Below the pieces are notes generated by a model that was given only the letters and a program-made list of their open reading frames with translations, ran no database searches and was not told the DNA's origin. DNA of 64,000 nucleotides from Paraburkholderia guartelaensis (GTDB lineage Bacteria > Pseudomonadota > Gammaproteobacteria > Burkholderiales > Burkholderiaceae): the NCBI RefSeq assembly GCF_004353905.1, contig NZ_SMOD01000015.1:146740-210739 (forward strand), written 5' to 3'. Position numbers and translations under genes: made by a program. This document shows positions 25,235 to 33,626 of the stretch, one piece after another (the first letter of the stretch is position 1; each line of letters begins with the position of its first letter).

Positions 25235-26587
25235 ATGAGCCGAACTTCGTCGCGCCGCCTGCATTTGAACGTCAATATCCTGCATTCGGGTTTCGTGCCA
25301 TCAGCGTGGCGTCTAGCCGATGCCGATCCCCGCGCATTCGTGGACGTGGCGCACTACGTACGCGTCGCGCAACTCGCCGAACGCGCGAAGTTCGATGCGG
25401 TCTTTCTCGCCGACAACGCGGCCATCATCGACCAGATCGACTTCCGTCCGATCACGGCGCTCGAGCCCACGGTGCTGCTCGCCAGCATTGCGGCGGCGAC
25501 CACGCATATCGGGGTGATCGGCACGGCTTCCACGAGCTACAACGAGCCGTACAACATCGCGCGCCGCTTCGCGACGCTCGATCATGTCAGCCGTGGCCGT
25601 GCGGGCTGGAACGTCGTGACGACGGCCGATTTGCCGTCGGCGCGCAATTTCGGCCACGACACGGTGCCCGATCACGCACAGCGCTATGCGCGGGCCGCGG
25701 AGTTCACGGAACTCGTGAAGGCGCTCTGGGATAGCTGGGACGACGACGCCTTCATCGGCGACAAGGCGAGCGGCCGTTTCATCGACGTGACGAAGGTGCG
25801 GCCCGTTGCGCACGAAGGGCGTTTTTTCAGGGTGCAGGGGCCGCTGAATCTTCCGCGTACACCACAAGGTCATCCTGTGCTCGTGCAGGCCGGTGGGTCG
25901 GGGGATGGCCGCGATCTCGCGGCGCGTCACGCCGAGGCCGTGTTCTCCGCTTCGCAATCGTTCGAGGAATCGGTGGCGTACCGGCGCGACCTCAATGCGC
26001 GTGCTTCGGCATACGGGCGCCCGCAGGGCGTGCAGGTGCTCGCGGGCCTCACGACCATTATCGGCGCAACCGAGGCCGAGGCGCTGCGGCGCCGCGACGA
26101 ACTCGTTGAGCAGATTCCCTGGCGCTACAGCCTCACGCGTCTGGCCGGCACACTGGGCCTTTCGCCCGATCAGCTCGACCTCGACGCACGCCTGCCGGAG
26201 AACCTCGCGCTACCCAACGGCGGCAACGGCAATCACACGTTCTTTCATGCCACGATCGCCGAGGCGCGGCGAGGCGGCCACACGGTACGCGAGTTGATCC
26301 GCGCGCTCGCGGGCGGTGGCGGTCATCGCGTGATCGTCGGCACACCTGAGCAGATCGCCGACGATATCGAACACTGGTTCAAGGGCGAGGCCGCCGACGG
26401 CTTCAACCTCATGCCGGACGCGCTGCCGGACGGGCTCGAGGCGTTCGTTGACGGCGTGGTGCCGATCCTGCAACGGCGAGGGCTCTTTCGAACCGAATAC
26501 GAAGGCAATACGTTGCGCTCGCATCTCGGGCTCGAGCGGCCCGCCGTGGGTGAGGTGGCGGTCGGCGTGGAGCTTCAGCGCGCCTGA
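25235..26587 (+). CDS. LLM class FMN-dependent monooxygenase, DszA/NtaA/SnaA family
   Basis: The 450-residue luciferase-like TIM barrel belongs to the NtaA/SnaA/DszA/SoxA family: LNVNILHSGFVPSAWR, AERAKFDAVFLADNAAI, GRAGWNVVTTADLPSARNFG, RTPQGHPVLVQAGGS and the end RGLFRTEYEGNTLRSHLGL, nearly identical to the DszA terminus. DszA opens the sulfone ring to a sulfinate, the substrate of DszB. Here it follows the DszC-like gene as an operon. Other family members oxidise nitrilotriacetate or alkyl sulfur compounds, so the substrate is not fixed. Confidence 0.9.
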   Translation: MSRTSSRRLHLNVNILHSGFVPSAWRLADADPRAFVDVAHYVRVAQLAERAKFDAVFLADNAAIIDQIDFRPITALEPTVLLASIAAATTHIGVIGTASTSYNEPYNIARRFATLDHVSRGRAGWNVVTTADLPSARNFGHDTVPDHAQRYARAAEFTELVKALWDSWDDDAFIGDKASGRFIDVTKVRPVAHEGRFFRVQGPLNLPRTPQGHPVLVQAGGSGDGRDLAARHAEAVFSASQSFEESVAYRRDLNARASAYGRPQGVQVLAGLTTIIGATEAEALRRRDELVEQIPWRYSLTRLAGTLGLSPDQLDLDARLPENLALPNGGNGNHTFFHATIAEARRGGHTVRELIRALAGGGGHRVIVGTPEQIADDIEHWFKGEAADGFNLMPDALPDGLEAFVDGVVPILQRRGLFRTEYEGNTLRSHLGLERPAVGEVAVGVELQRA

Positions 26588-26599
26588 TGTGGGGCTTAC

Positions 26600-26620
26600 G
26601 CGGCGCGCTTCAGGCGCCGC
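26600..26620. terminator. Hairpin between convergent monooxygenase genes
   Basis: GCGGCGC (26600-26606) pairs with GCGCCGC (26614-26620) over a 7-base loop, in the 44-bp gap between two convergent genes. There is no T-tract on the plus side, so it is only a probable terminator. Confidence 0.5.
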
Positions 26621-26631
26621 GACTTAACCAT

Positions 26632-27831
26632 TCAGCGGCGCAAGCCAGCTTCGTGGAGCAAAGGCAACACGCGTTCGCCGAAAAAGTCGAGGTCGGGCTG
26701 AAAATCGTAGAAGCTTAGTTGCACGCCGTCGACGCCTGCCGCGTGCAGCTTGATGATCTTGTCGGCCACCTCTTCAGGCGAGCCCACGATCGCGATGTTG
26801 CCGCCCACCGCGCGTGAGGCGGCCTTCGCGCGATCTTCGAAACCGCCGCGCCACGCATGCGCGTCACTGTCGAAGCGGTGAAAGCTTCCCTCGTCGGCGT
26901 GCGCGACGATGGCATCGTGATAAGCGCGTGCCTCGGCGGAAGTCTCGCGGCAGATCACCATCGGATTGATCAGCGTACGTATCTGACGCCCATACCCGCG
27001 CGCCGCGGCCTTCACGCGCGCGGTGTGCGCGGGCAGCGCTTCCAGCGCGCGATCGATCTGCGGTCCCGCCGGGCTCGTGATGAACACTACATCGGAGTAA
27101 CGAGCGGCGAAGTCGATCCCCGCGTCGGAGCCCGTCGCGTTGATGAGCAGCGGGCGTCCATAGCGCGGCTTGGGCGTAACGTACGCGCCTTGCAAGCGCC
27201 AGCCCGAAATTTCGGGCTCGAAACTGAAGTTGTCCGGTTGCGCCCACAACTGCTGCACGGCGTCGAGAAATTCGGCGGCCATCTCATAGCGCCGGTCGTG
27301 CTCGATGCGGTTCCAGCCAAACATTTCATGTTCGACGGCGCGGTGCCCCGTAACCACGTTGATGCCCCAGCGTCCGCGCGAGATGTGGTCCAGCGTGGCC
27401 GTGAACTTCGCGAAGTGCAGCGGATGCCACGGCCCATAGAGCACATGGGTCGTGGCGGCCAGGATGATGCGCTCGGTGCGAGCGGTTAGCGCCGCGAGCG
27501 TCATGAACGAGTCGAGTGCATGGCCGTCGAACACGCCGCCATAGCCGCCTTTTGGCAGCCATTGCGACAGGGCGAATACGAGATCGAATCCGAGCGCTTC
27601 GCACTTCTGCACGAGCGCGGCGTTGTAGTCGAACGACCAGTCCGTGCCGCGCGGCAGCGTCGATGCGCTCCATCCGCCAGCCTGAATCGGCAGGAACAGT
27701 CCCAGCATGAGCGGCTGCGCGAATGCACGCGCCACAGGGCTATCGGAGAAGGCGGCGGGGGAGGCTACGGGCACGAAGGGCGTCGACGCCACGGAAGACG
27801 TGCGCGGCTCGGCCACGGGAATTTCACTCAA
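26632..27831 (-). CDS. LLM class FMN-dependent monooxygenase, SfnG/SsuD-like
   Basis: This protein of about 399 residues is of the alkanesulfonate/dimethylsulfone monooxygenase type: MLGLFLPIQAGGWSAS, WSFDYNAALVQKCEALGFD, ISRGRWGINVVTGH, EHDRRYEMAAEFLDAVQQLW, DNFSFEPEISGWRLQGAYVTPKP. It would release sulfite from a sulfonate or sulfone using FMNH2. The start is chosen at TTG 27831 (LSEIPVAEP), 8 bases after AAGG; a GTG three codons upstream is possible and an upstream ATG would add an implausible 48 residues. It diverges from the Dpp-type importer, with which it probably shares control. Confidence 0.88.
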   Translation of the reverse strand: MSEIPVAEPRTSSVASTPFVPVASPAAFSDSPVARAFAQPLMLGLFLPIQAGGWSASTLPRGTDWSFDYNAALVQKCEALGFDLVFALSQWLPKGGYGGVFDGHALDSFMTLAALTARTERIILAATTHVLYGPWHPLHFAKFTATLDHISRGRWGINVVTGHRAVEHEMFGWNRIEHDRRYEMAAEFLDAVQQLWAQPDNFSFEPEISGWRLQGAYVTPKPRYGRPLLINATGSDAGIDFAARYSDVVFITSPAGPQIDRALEALPAHTARVKAAARGYGRQIRTLINPMVICRETSAEARAYHDAIVAHADEGSFHRFDSDAHAWRGGFEDRAKAASRAVGGNIAIVGSPEEVADKIIKLHAAGVDGVQLSFYDFQPDLDFFGERVLPLLHEAGLRR

Positions 27832-28125
27832 GACAGACACCTTGGAGGTTCGTTGCGGCGCCGGGCGCCTTGCGGGTCGATCGGTCGATCTATTGATTAA
27901 ACACGCGCCGCTCGCGAATAACAAAGAAGCTTTTCTGCTTTCCAATTGAGTTACCGCGCTGCTGCTTCGGCGCACCGGCTCATATGGATAGCAGCATCGC
28001 TTGGTTAGCGTGCGAGGAAGCCGTTGTTACGATTGCAGCACTGTCGCCACGGCGCGAATTTCCCAGCTCTCGCAGATCGCAACGTCTAGCCTCTCGTAGC
28101 CTCACTGATATCGGAACGCATCAGC
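27832..28125. promoter_or_regulatory. Divergent promoter region, monooxygenase versus Dpp-type importer
   Basis: This 294-bp gap holds the two promoters. It contains GCGAATAACAAA at 27914-27925, identical to a site in the divergent Dsz-like promoter region, followed by an A/T-rich stretch (AGAAGCTTTTCTGC) with a small inverted repeat. A common regulator for both divergent regions is the simplest reading. Confidence 0.45.
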
Positions 28126-29724
28126 ATGTCACGTTTGACCCGTCGAGAATTTCTTATCGCGAGCGGTGCGGCCGCCGCAGCGGGGTTGCCCGCGCTCGCC
28201 CGCGCCGAGGGTGCGATTACACGCAAACGCGGTGGCACGTTGAACGTGCTGATCAATCCCGAGCCGCCCGTGCTGGTGTCGATCTTTCAGACCACGGGAC
28301 CGGCGCTCGCAGCAAGTTCTAAGGTACTGGAAGGACTCCTTGCTTATGATTTCGACCTGCGCCCACAACCGCAACTCGCGACCGCCTGGACGGTAAGCCC
28401 CGATGGTCTGCGCTACACGTTCAAGCTGCGGCAGAACGTGCGCTGGCACGATGGCCAGCCGTTCACTTCCGCGGACGTGGCGTTTTCGGTGGATTTGCTC
28501 AAAGCGATTCACCCGCGCGGACGCAGTACCTTTGCGAACGTCACGAACGTGCAGACGCCCGACGCCAGCACGGCCATCATCGAATTGTCGAAGCCTGCGC
28601 CATTTCTGCTCAAGGCGCTCTCGGCGGGCGAGTCGCCGATCGTGCCGAAGCATCTGTACGCCACGGGTGACCCGCTCACGAACCCGCACAACAACGCGCC
28701 CATTGGCACCGGGCCGTTTCGCTTCAAGTCGTGGACGCGCGGCGCGAGCATTGTCTACGAGCGCAATCCCGACTACTGGGACGCGGGCAAGCCGTATATC
28801 GATGCGCTCGTCTACAAGGTCATTCCCGATCCGGCCGCGCGCTCGGCGGCGTTCGAAACCGGCGCGCTCGATCTGGGCGGCGAGAACCCCGTGCCGCTGA
28901 CCGACTTGCCGCGCCTCACGCAATTGCCGCAGCTCGTGACCGAAACACGCGGCTACCGCTTTCTCGAGCCTTTGGCGGAGATCGATTTCAATCTCGATCA
29001 TCCGGTGCTGAAGGACCCGCGCGTGCGCCAGGCCGTCGCGCACGCCATCAATGCGCAGGTCGTGCAAAAGACGGTGGCCTACGGTTATGCGGATGTCTCG
29101 CCCACGCCCATCACGCCCGCTTCGCCGTATCACGACGCGCAGCTCACGCCCTACGCGTTCGACCCGCATGCGGCCGAGGCGCTGCTCGATGCGGCAGGCA
29201 AGCCGCGCGGCACGGATGGCATACGTTTCAAGCTGACGCATGATTACCTGCCGTATGGCGACATGTACCAGCGCCAGGCCGGCTACGTGAAATCGGCGCT
29301 CGCGCGCGTGGGTATCGACGTCACGGTGCGCTCGCAGGATCTGCCGTCATTCCTCAAACGTGTCTACGCCGACCGCCAGTTCGACTTCACGAGCATCGGC
29401 GTCAACACGCTGTTCGATCCGGCCGTGGGCGTGCAGCGCCTTTACTGGTCGAAGAATATCCGCCCCGGCGTGCCGTTCTCGAATGCGCCGCATTACAGCA
29501 GCGCGGAAGCGGACCGTCTGCTCGAAGCGGCTTCGGTCGAAATCGACGAAAGCCGCCGCGTGAGCCTCTACAAACAGTTTCAGCAGACCGTTTACCGCGA
29601 TCTGCCGATCCTCAACCTCGTCGCGCCGCGCATGGTCACGCTCGCCAACCGGCGCGTGCACGATCACACGGTGAGCGCGCAAGGTCTGGAAGGCAACTTC
29701 GCCGATGTCTGGCTGAGCGCCTGA
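28126..29724 (+). CDS. Peptide/nickel-type ABC transporter substrate-binding protein
   Basis: The 532-residue precursor has a textbook twin-arginine signal (LTRREFLIASGAAAA, cleavage near ARA), implying export in folded form. Family 5 binding-protein segments include GLLAYDFDLRPQPQLATAW, FKLRQNVRWHDGQPFTSADVAFS and NAPIGTGPFRFKSW. It heads the importer operon 28126-33480. Its closest relative in the window is the orphan at 20931. Given the neighbouring monooxygenases it probably binds an organosulfur compound rather than peptides. Confidence 0.93.
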   Translation: MSRLTRREFLIASGAAAAAGLPALARAEGAITRKRGGTLNVLINPEPPVLVSIFQTTGPALAASSKVLEGLLAYDFDLRPQPQLATAWTVSPDGLRYTFKLRQNVRWHDGQPFTSADVAFSVDLLKAIHPRGRSTFANVTNVQTPDASTAIIELSKPAPFLLKALSAGESPIVPKHLYATGDPLTNPHNNAPIGTGPFRFKSWTRGASIVYERNPDYWDAGKPYIDALVYKVIPDPAARSAAFETGALDLGGENPVPLTDLPRLTQLPQLVTETRGYRFLEPLAEIDFNLDHPVLKDPRVRQAVAHAINAQVVQKTVAYGYADVSPTPITPASPYHDAQLTPYAFDPHAAEALLDAAGKPRGTDGIRFKLTHDYLPYGDMYQRQAGYVKSALARVGIDVTVRSQDLPSFLKRVYADRQFDFTSIGVNTLFDPAVGVQRLYWSKNIRPGVPFSNAPHYSSAEADRLLEAASVEIDESRRVSLYKQFQQTVYRDLPILNLVAPRMVTLANRRVHDHTVSAQGLEGNFADVWLSA

Positions 29725-29766
29725 CCGCGCGCCTGACGCGCATCGCACCCTCGACGGAGCCCAACG

Positions 29767-30747
29767 ATGAGCCGAAGCGCCCGCTGGCAAACGATCCTGC
29801 GCCGCACAGCCTGGCAGGCGCTGCCCACGGTATTGGGCATCGTGATCCTCAACTTCTTCCTGCTCAAGCTGATGCCGGGCGACGCCGCCGACGTGATCGC
29901 CGGCGAAGCCGGCTCCGCGACGACCGAAACGATGACGATGCTGCGCGCGAAGTTCGGGCTCGACCAGCCCTTGCTCGTGCAGCTCGGGACGTATCTGAAG
30001 CATCTCGCGCATTTCAGCCTTGGCTATTCGCCTCGGTACGACATGCCCGTGATGCAGCTGATTCTCTCGCGCTTGCCCAATACCTTGCTGCTGATGGGCG
30101 TGGCGCTTTCGCTCGCACTCGTCGCCGGCGTGGTGCTCGGCGCCGTGATGGCGCATTGGGCCGGCAAGTGGCCCGATCGCGTGCTGTCGGTGTTCGCGCT
30201 GCTGTTCTATTCGACGCCTGGGTTCTGGATCGGCCTGCTCGCCATCATCCTGTTCGCGGTTCGGCTCGGGTGGCTGCCGAGCGGCGGCAACGTCACGATC
30301 GGTGCGGACCTGCACGGCTTCGCCTACGTCGCCGATGTCGCGAGGCACGTGTTGCTGCCCGCGGCGACGCTTGCCACCTTCTTCGTCGCGATTTACGCAC
30401 GCATTACGCGTGCCGCGATGATCGAAGTGCAGCGGCAGGATTTCGTGCGCACGGCGCAGGCCAAAGGTCTGCATCCGTGGCGCGTGACGTTGCGGCACGT
30501 GCTGCGTAACGCGCTGATGCCGCTCACCACGCTCGTGGGGCTGCATTTCGGCACGCTGCTTGGCGGCGCGGCGGTGACGGAGACGGTGTTCAGTTGGCCC
30601 GGCCTGGGCCGCCTTGCACTCGACGCGGTGCTGGCGCGTGACTTCAGCGTGCTGCTGGGCGTGCTGCTGCTGTCGTCGCTGCTCGTCATCGTCGCGAACG
30701 TCGTGGTCGATCTGCTGCAGGCGTGGCTCGATCCGCGCATAGGCTAA
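29767..30747 (+). CDS. ABC transporter permease, DppB-like
   Basis: The 326-residue membrane protein has the DppB layout: an N-terminal span (LPTVLGIVILNFFLLKLMPGD), a periplasmic stretch with LRAKFGLDQPLLVQLGTYL, then five more spans with the coupling loop QDFVRTAQAKGLHPWRVTLRHVLRNALMP. It starts 7 bases after GGAG and forms the channel with the DppC-like protein behind it. Confidence 0.94.
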   Translation: MSRSARWQTILRRTAWQALPTVLGIVILNFFLLKLMPGDAADVIAGEAGSATTETMTMLRAKFGLDQPLLVQLGTYLKHLAHFSLGYSPRYDMPVMQLILSRLPNTLLLMGVALSLALVAGVVLGAVMAHWAGKWPDRVLSVFALLFYSTPGFWIGLLAIILFAVRLGWLPSGGNVTIGADLHGFAYVADVARHVLLPAATLATFFVAIYARITRAAMIEVQRQDFVRTAQAKGLHPWRVTLRHVLRNALMPLTTLVGLHFGTLLGGAAVTETVFSWPGLGRLALDAVLARDFSVLLGVLLLSSLLVIVANVVVDLLQAWLDPRIG

Positions 30748-30808
30748 AGGAGGAACCGCAATGAGTTTCGAATCGCCGGATCTGCCGGTTGACGCACGAC
30801 GCGCAGAC

Positions 30809-30848
30809 GCGAGCCAGGGCTCGCCATGGCGAGCCAGGGCTCGCCATG
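30809..30848 (+). repeat. Perfect 20-bp tandem duplication that shifts the permease frame
   Basis: The unit gcgagccagggctcgccatg occurs at 30809-30828 and again at 30829-30848. Because 20 is not a multiple of three, it breaks the frame running from the well-placed ATG at 30761 (strong AAAGGAGG site) into the permease. Removing one copy restores a continuous N-terminus MSFESPDLPVDARRA...SPWRRQLAFALL. Confidence 0.95.
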
Positions 30849-31758
30849 GCGGCGTCAGTTGGCGTTCGCGCTGCTTGGCCGCCGCGGCGCCGCGCACGAC
30901 AGCGCGCCCGCGCGCCACGCCGCGCACACTTTCTGGCGCGCGTTGCTGCGCAACCCTTCGGCATGCGCCGGCCTTGCACTGCTCGCAGCATTCGTCGTGC
31001 TCGCCGCGCTCGCGCCGCGCCTCTACCCTGGCGACCCGCTCGACATGGTGGGCGGGCCGTTCGAATGGCCGGGCAGCGACCCGCAATTCTGGCTGGGCAC
31101 CGATTCGCTCGGGCGCGACGTAGCGGCCGGCATCGCGCATGGCGCACGCGTCTCGCTGCTGATCGGCGCGGCCTCGGCAAGCATCGGACTGGTGATCGGC
31201 ACGCTCGTGGGCGCCATCGGCGGCTATTTCGGAGGCCTGATCGACGACGCACTCGTGCGTCTCACCGAGCTGTTCCAGACCGTGCCGTCGTTTCTGCTGG
31301 TAATCGTGCTCGTAGCGATCGGGCGGCCCAATGTGGTGGTGATCGCGCTCGCCATCGGCATTGCCTCGTGGCCCACGGTCGCGCGGATCGTGCGCGCGGA
31401 ATTCCGCACGTTGCGGCGTTCGGACTTCGTGCTCGCGGCGCGCAGCCAGGGGTTCAGCAACACGCGCATCATCTTCGGCGAAATCCTGCCCAACGCGCTG
31501 CCGCCCGTGATCGTCACGGCTTCGGTGATGGTGGCGAGCGCAATCCTGATCGAATCGTCGCTGTCGTTCCTCGGCATGGGCGACCCCAATGTGATGAGCT
31601 GGGGGGCGATGATCGGCGCCGGACGCGATTCGCTGCGCACCGCGTGGTATCTCACGGCGATTCCCGGCGCGGCCATCGTGCTCGCGGTGCTCGCCCTCAA
31701 TCTGCTCGGCGACGGCCTGACCGAGGCGCTCAATCCGCGTCAGCGGCAACGACCGTAA
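30826..31758 (+). CDS. ABC transporter permease, DppC-like (N-terminus shifted by tandem duplication)
   Basis: The body of the protein (310 residues from the ATG at 30826) is an intact DppC-type permease: a first span LALLAAFVVLAALAPRLYPGDPLDMVGG, HWLGTDSLGRDV-like WLGTDSLGRDVAAG, and coupling loop RSDFVLAARSQGFSNTRIIFGEILPNALPPV. The only in-frame ATG is at 30826, inside the duplicated 20-mer and with a weak ribosome site. The natural start was probably ATG 30761 with a near-perfect site, now out of frame. The protein may be made poorly, or only in cells that lose one repeat. All membrane segments survive, so function is possible. Confidence 0.82.
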   Translation: MASQGSPWRRQLAFALLGRRGAAHDSAPARHAAHTFWRALLRNPSACAGLALLAAFVVLAALAPRLYPGDPLDMVGGPFEWPGSDPQFWLGTDSLGRDVAAGIAHGARVSLLIGAASASIGLVIGTLVGAIGGYFGGLIDDALVRLTELFQTVPSFLLVIVLVAIGRPNVVVIALAIGIASWPTVARIVRAEFRTLRRSDFVLAARSQGFSNTRIIFGEILPNALPPVIVTASVMVASAILIESSLSFLGMGDPNVMSWGAMIGAGRDSLRTAWYLTAIPGAAIVLAVLALNLLGDGLTEALNPRQRQRP

Positions 31759-31767
31759 AGGTGCCAC

Positions 31768-33480
31768 GTGAGCCAACTGCTTGAAGTGCGCGATTTGCGC
31801 GTGAGTTTTGGGGCGCACGAAGCGGTGCGCGGGGTGAGCTTCGACATCGCGGCGGGCGAGACGCTCGCGCTGGTGGGCGAGTCGGGCAGCGGCAAATCCG
31901 CCACGGCGCTTTCGCTCATGCAGCTCGTTCCCGATCCCGGGCGCGTCACGGGTAGCGTGCGCTTCGAAGGGCGCGAGCTGCTGGGCTTGCCGCCCAGGGC
32001 AGTGCGCGAGCTGCGCGGGCAGCAGATCTCGATGATCTTCCAGGAGCCGATGACCTCGCTGAATCCCGTGCTCAGCGTGGGCGCGCAGATCGTGGAGACA
32101 CTGCGCCAGCACGAAGCGCTTTCGCGCCGGGCCGCTCGCTCGCGCGCCGTCGAACTGCTCGATCTCGTGCGCATTCCCGAGCCGCAGCGCCGTTTCGACG
32201 ACTACCCGCACGAGCTGTCGGGCGGCCAGCGGCAGCGTGTGATGATCGCGATGGCGGTGGCGTGCCGCCCGCGTCTGCTGATCGCCGACGAACCCACCAC
32301 CGCGCTCGACGTGACGATCCAGGCGCGCATTCTCGAACTGCTCGACGCGCTGCGCCGCGAGCTGTCGATGTCGCTCCTGTTGATCACGCACGACCTGGGC
32401 GTCGTGGCCGATCATGCGGACCGCGTGGCGGTGATGCTGGCCGGGCGCAAGGTCGAAGAAGCGCCTACGGCGGATCTCTTTGCGCGTCCGCGCCATGCCT
32501 ATACGCGAGGACTCCTGGGCGCTTCGCTCAATCTCGCCGATGAGCTGCACTACCGCTCGTGGACCTTGCCGGAAATCCGCCACACGGCATCGGCCGATCG
32601 CGTGGATCGCGCCGACGAGGAGGCGGGTTTCGTGGTGGTGCCGCGCAAGGTGCCCGAGCGTACGGCATCGAGCCTTCAGTCGACAGACGCCGCGCCGCTG
32701 CTCGCCGTGCGCGACCTGCGCGTGGCGTACCCGCAGCGCCATGGCGCGCCGGCGCTTCACGCCGTCGACGGCGTCTCGTTCGATATTGGCCGGGGCGAGT
32801 CGGTCGGGCTCGTGGGCGAATCGGGCTGCGGCAAGTCCACGCTTTCGCGTGCGATCATGCGCCTCGTGCCGGTTGCGGGCGGATCGATCGCGCTTGACGG
32901 CACTGAACTCGTCCCGCTAGGCGAAAGGGCGTTGCGACCATTGCGGCGCAAGGTGCAGATGGTCTTTCAGGATCCCTATGCGTCGCTGAACCCGCGCCGC
33001 ACGGTAGGCGACATTCTCGAGACCGTGCTGGCTGTGAACGGGGTTGGCGACCCGGCGGCGCGCCGTGCGCGTGTGCGCTCGGCGCTCGAACGCGTGGGCC
33101 TTCCCGCCGCGGCGCTCGCGCGTTTTCCGCATGAGTTCTCGGGCGGACAGCGTCAGCGCATTGGCATTGCGCGCGCGCTCGTGCTCGAACCCGCATTGCT
33201 GATCTGCGATGAGCCGGTATCGGCGCTGGACGTCTCGATCCGGGCGCAAATCCTCAATCTGCTCGTCGAACTCAAGCGCGAGCTGGGGCTTTCCATGCTC
33301 TTCATTTCGCACGATCTTTCGGTCGTGCGCTACATCGCCGACCGTGTGCACGTGATGCAACAGGGCGAGATCGTCGAGAGCGGCGACCATCAGGACATCT
33401 GGCGCGCACCGTGCCACCCGTATACGCGTGCGTTGCTTGCCGCGATTCCAGGACGCGAGCTGGAGGCCGAAGCGGCCTGA
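31768..33480 (+). CDS. Fused dual ABC ATPase (DppD-DppF type)
   Basis: The 570-residue protein fuses two oligopeptide-type ATPases. The first half has Walker A GESGSGKSA, signature LSGGQRQRVMIAMAV and Walker B LLIADEPTTALD; the second has GESGCGKST, FSGGQRQRIGIARAL and LLICDEPVSALD. A linker with no clear domain joins them near residues 260-310. The GTG start follows AAAGGTG and lies 9 bases after the permease stop. It completes the importer. Such fusions are common in glutathione (GsiA-like) and related uptake systems. Confidence 0.94.
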   Translation: MSQLLEVRDLRVSFGAHEAVRGVSFDIAAGETLALVGESGSGKSATALSLMQLVPDPGRVTGSVRFEGRELLGLPPRAVRELRGQQISMIFQEPMTSLNPVLSVGAQIVETLRQHEALSRRAARSRAVELLDLVRIPEPQRRFDDYPHELSGGQRQRVMIAMAVACRPRLLIADEPTTALDVTIQARILELLDALRRELSMSLLLITHDLGVVADHADRVAVMLAGRKVEEAPTADLFARPRHAYTRGLLGASLNLADELHYRSWTLPEIRHTASADRVDRADEEAGFVVVPRKVPERTASSLQSTDAAPLLAVRDLRVAYPQRHGAPALHAVDGVSFDIGRGESVGLVGESGCGKSTLSRAIMRLVPVAGGSIALDGTELVPLGERALRPLRRKVQMVFQDPYASLNPRRTVGDILETVLAVNGVGDPAARRARVRSALERVGLPAAALARFPHEFSGGQRQRIGIARALVLEPALLICDEPVSALDVSIRAQILNLLVELKRELGLSMLFISHDLSVVRYIADRVHVMQQGEIVESGDHQDIWRAPCHPYTRALLAAIPGRELEAEAA

Positions 33481-33626
33481 AGAGCGCGGGGAATGGGGTC
33501 GCTGCAATGGTGCAGCAGTCAGCAAGAAACCTGTTCAAGTGCTTCAATGTGCCTTGCGCCGCGTGTGCCGGTTGGCACAGGCGGTTCACGATGGCGTGCT
33601 CCGATCCACTTCCCATTCTGGCCCCT

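Noticed and set aside
30761..31123. A 120-residue frame starting from a strong ribosome site
   Set aside because: Only its first 20-odd codons make sense; they are the displaced N-terminus of the permease. The rest is a shifted frame, so it was treated as a frameshift and not as a gene.
29347..32760. An open frame of 1137 codons on the minus strand
   Set aside because: It lies antisense to four well-recognised importer genes, is rich in Arg/His/Gln and matches no family. Long antisense frames are expected in codon-biased high-GC DNA.
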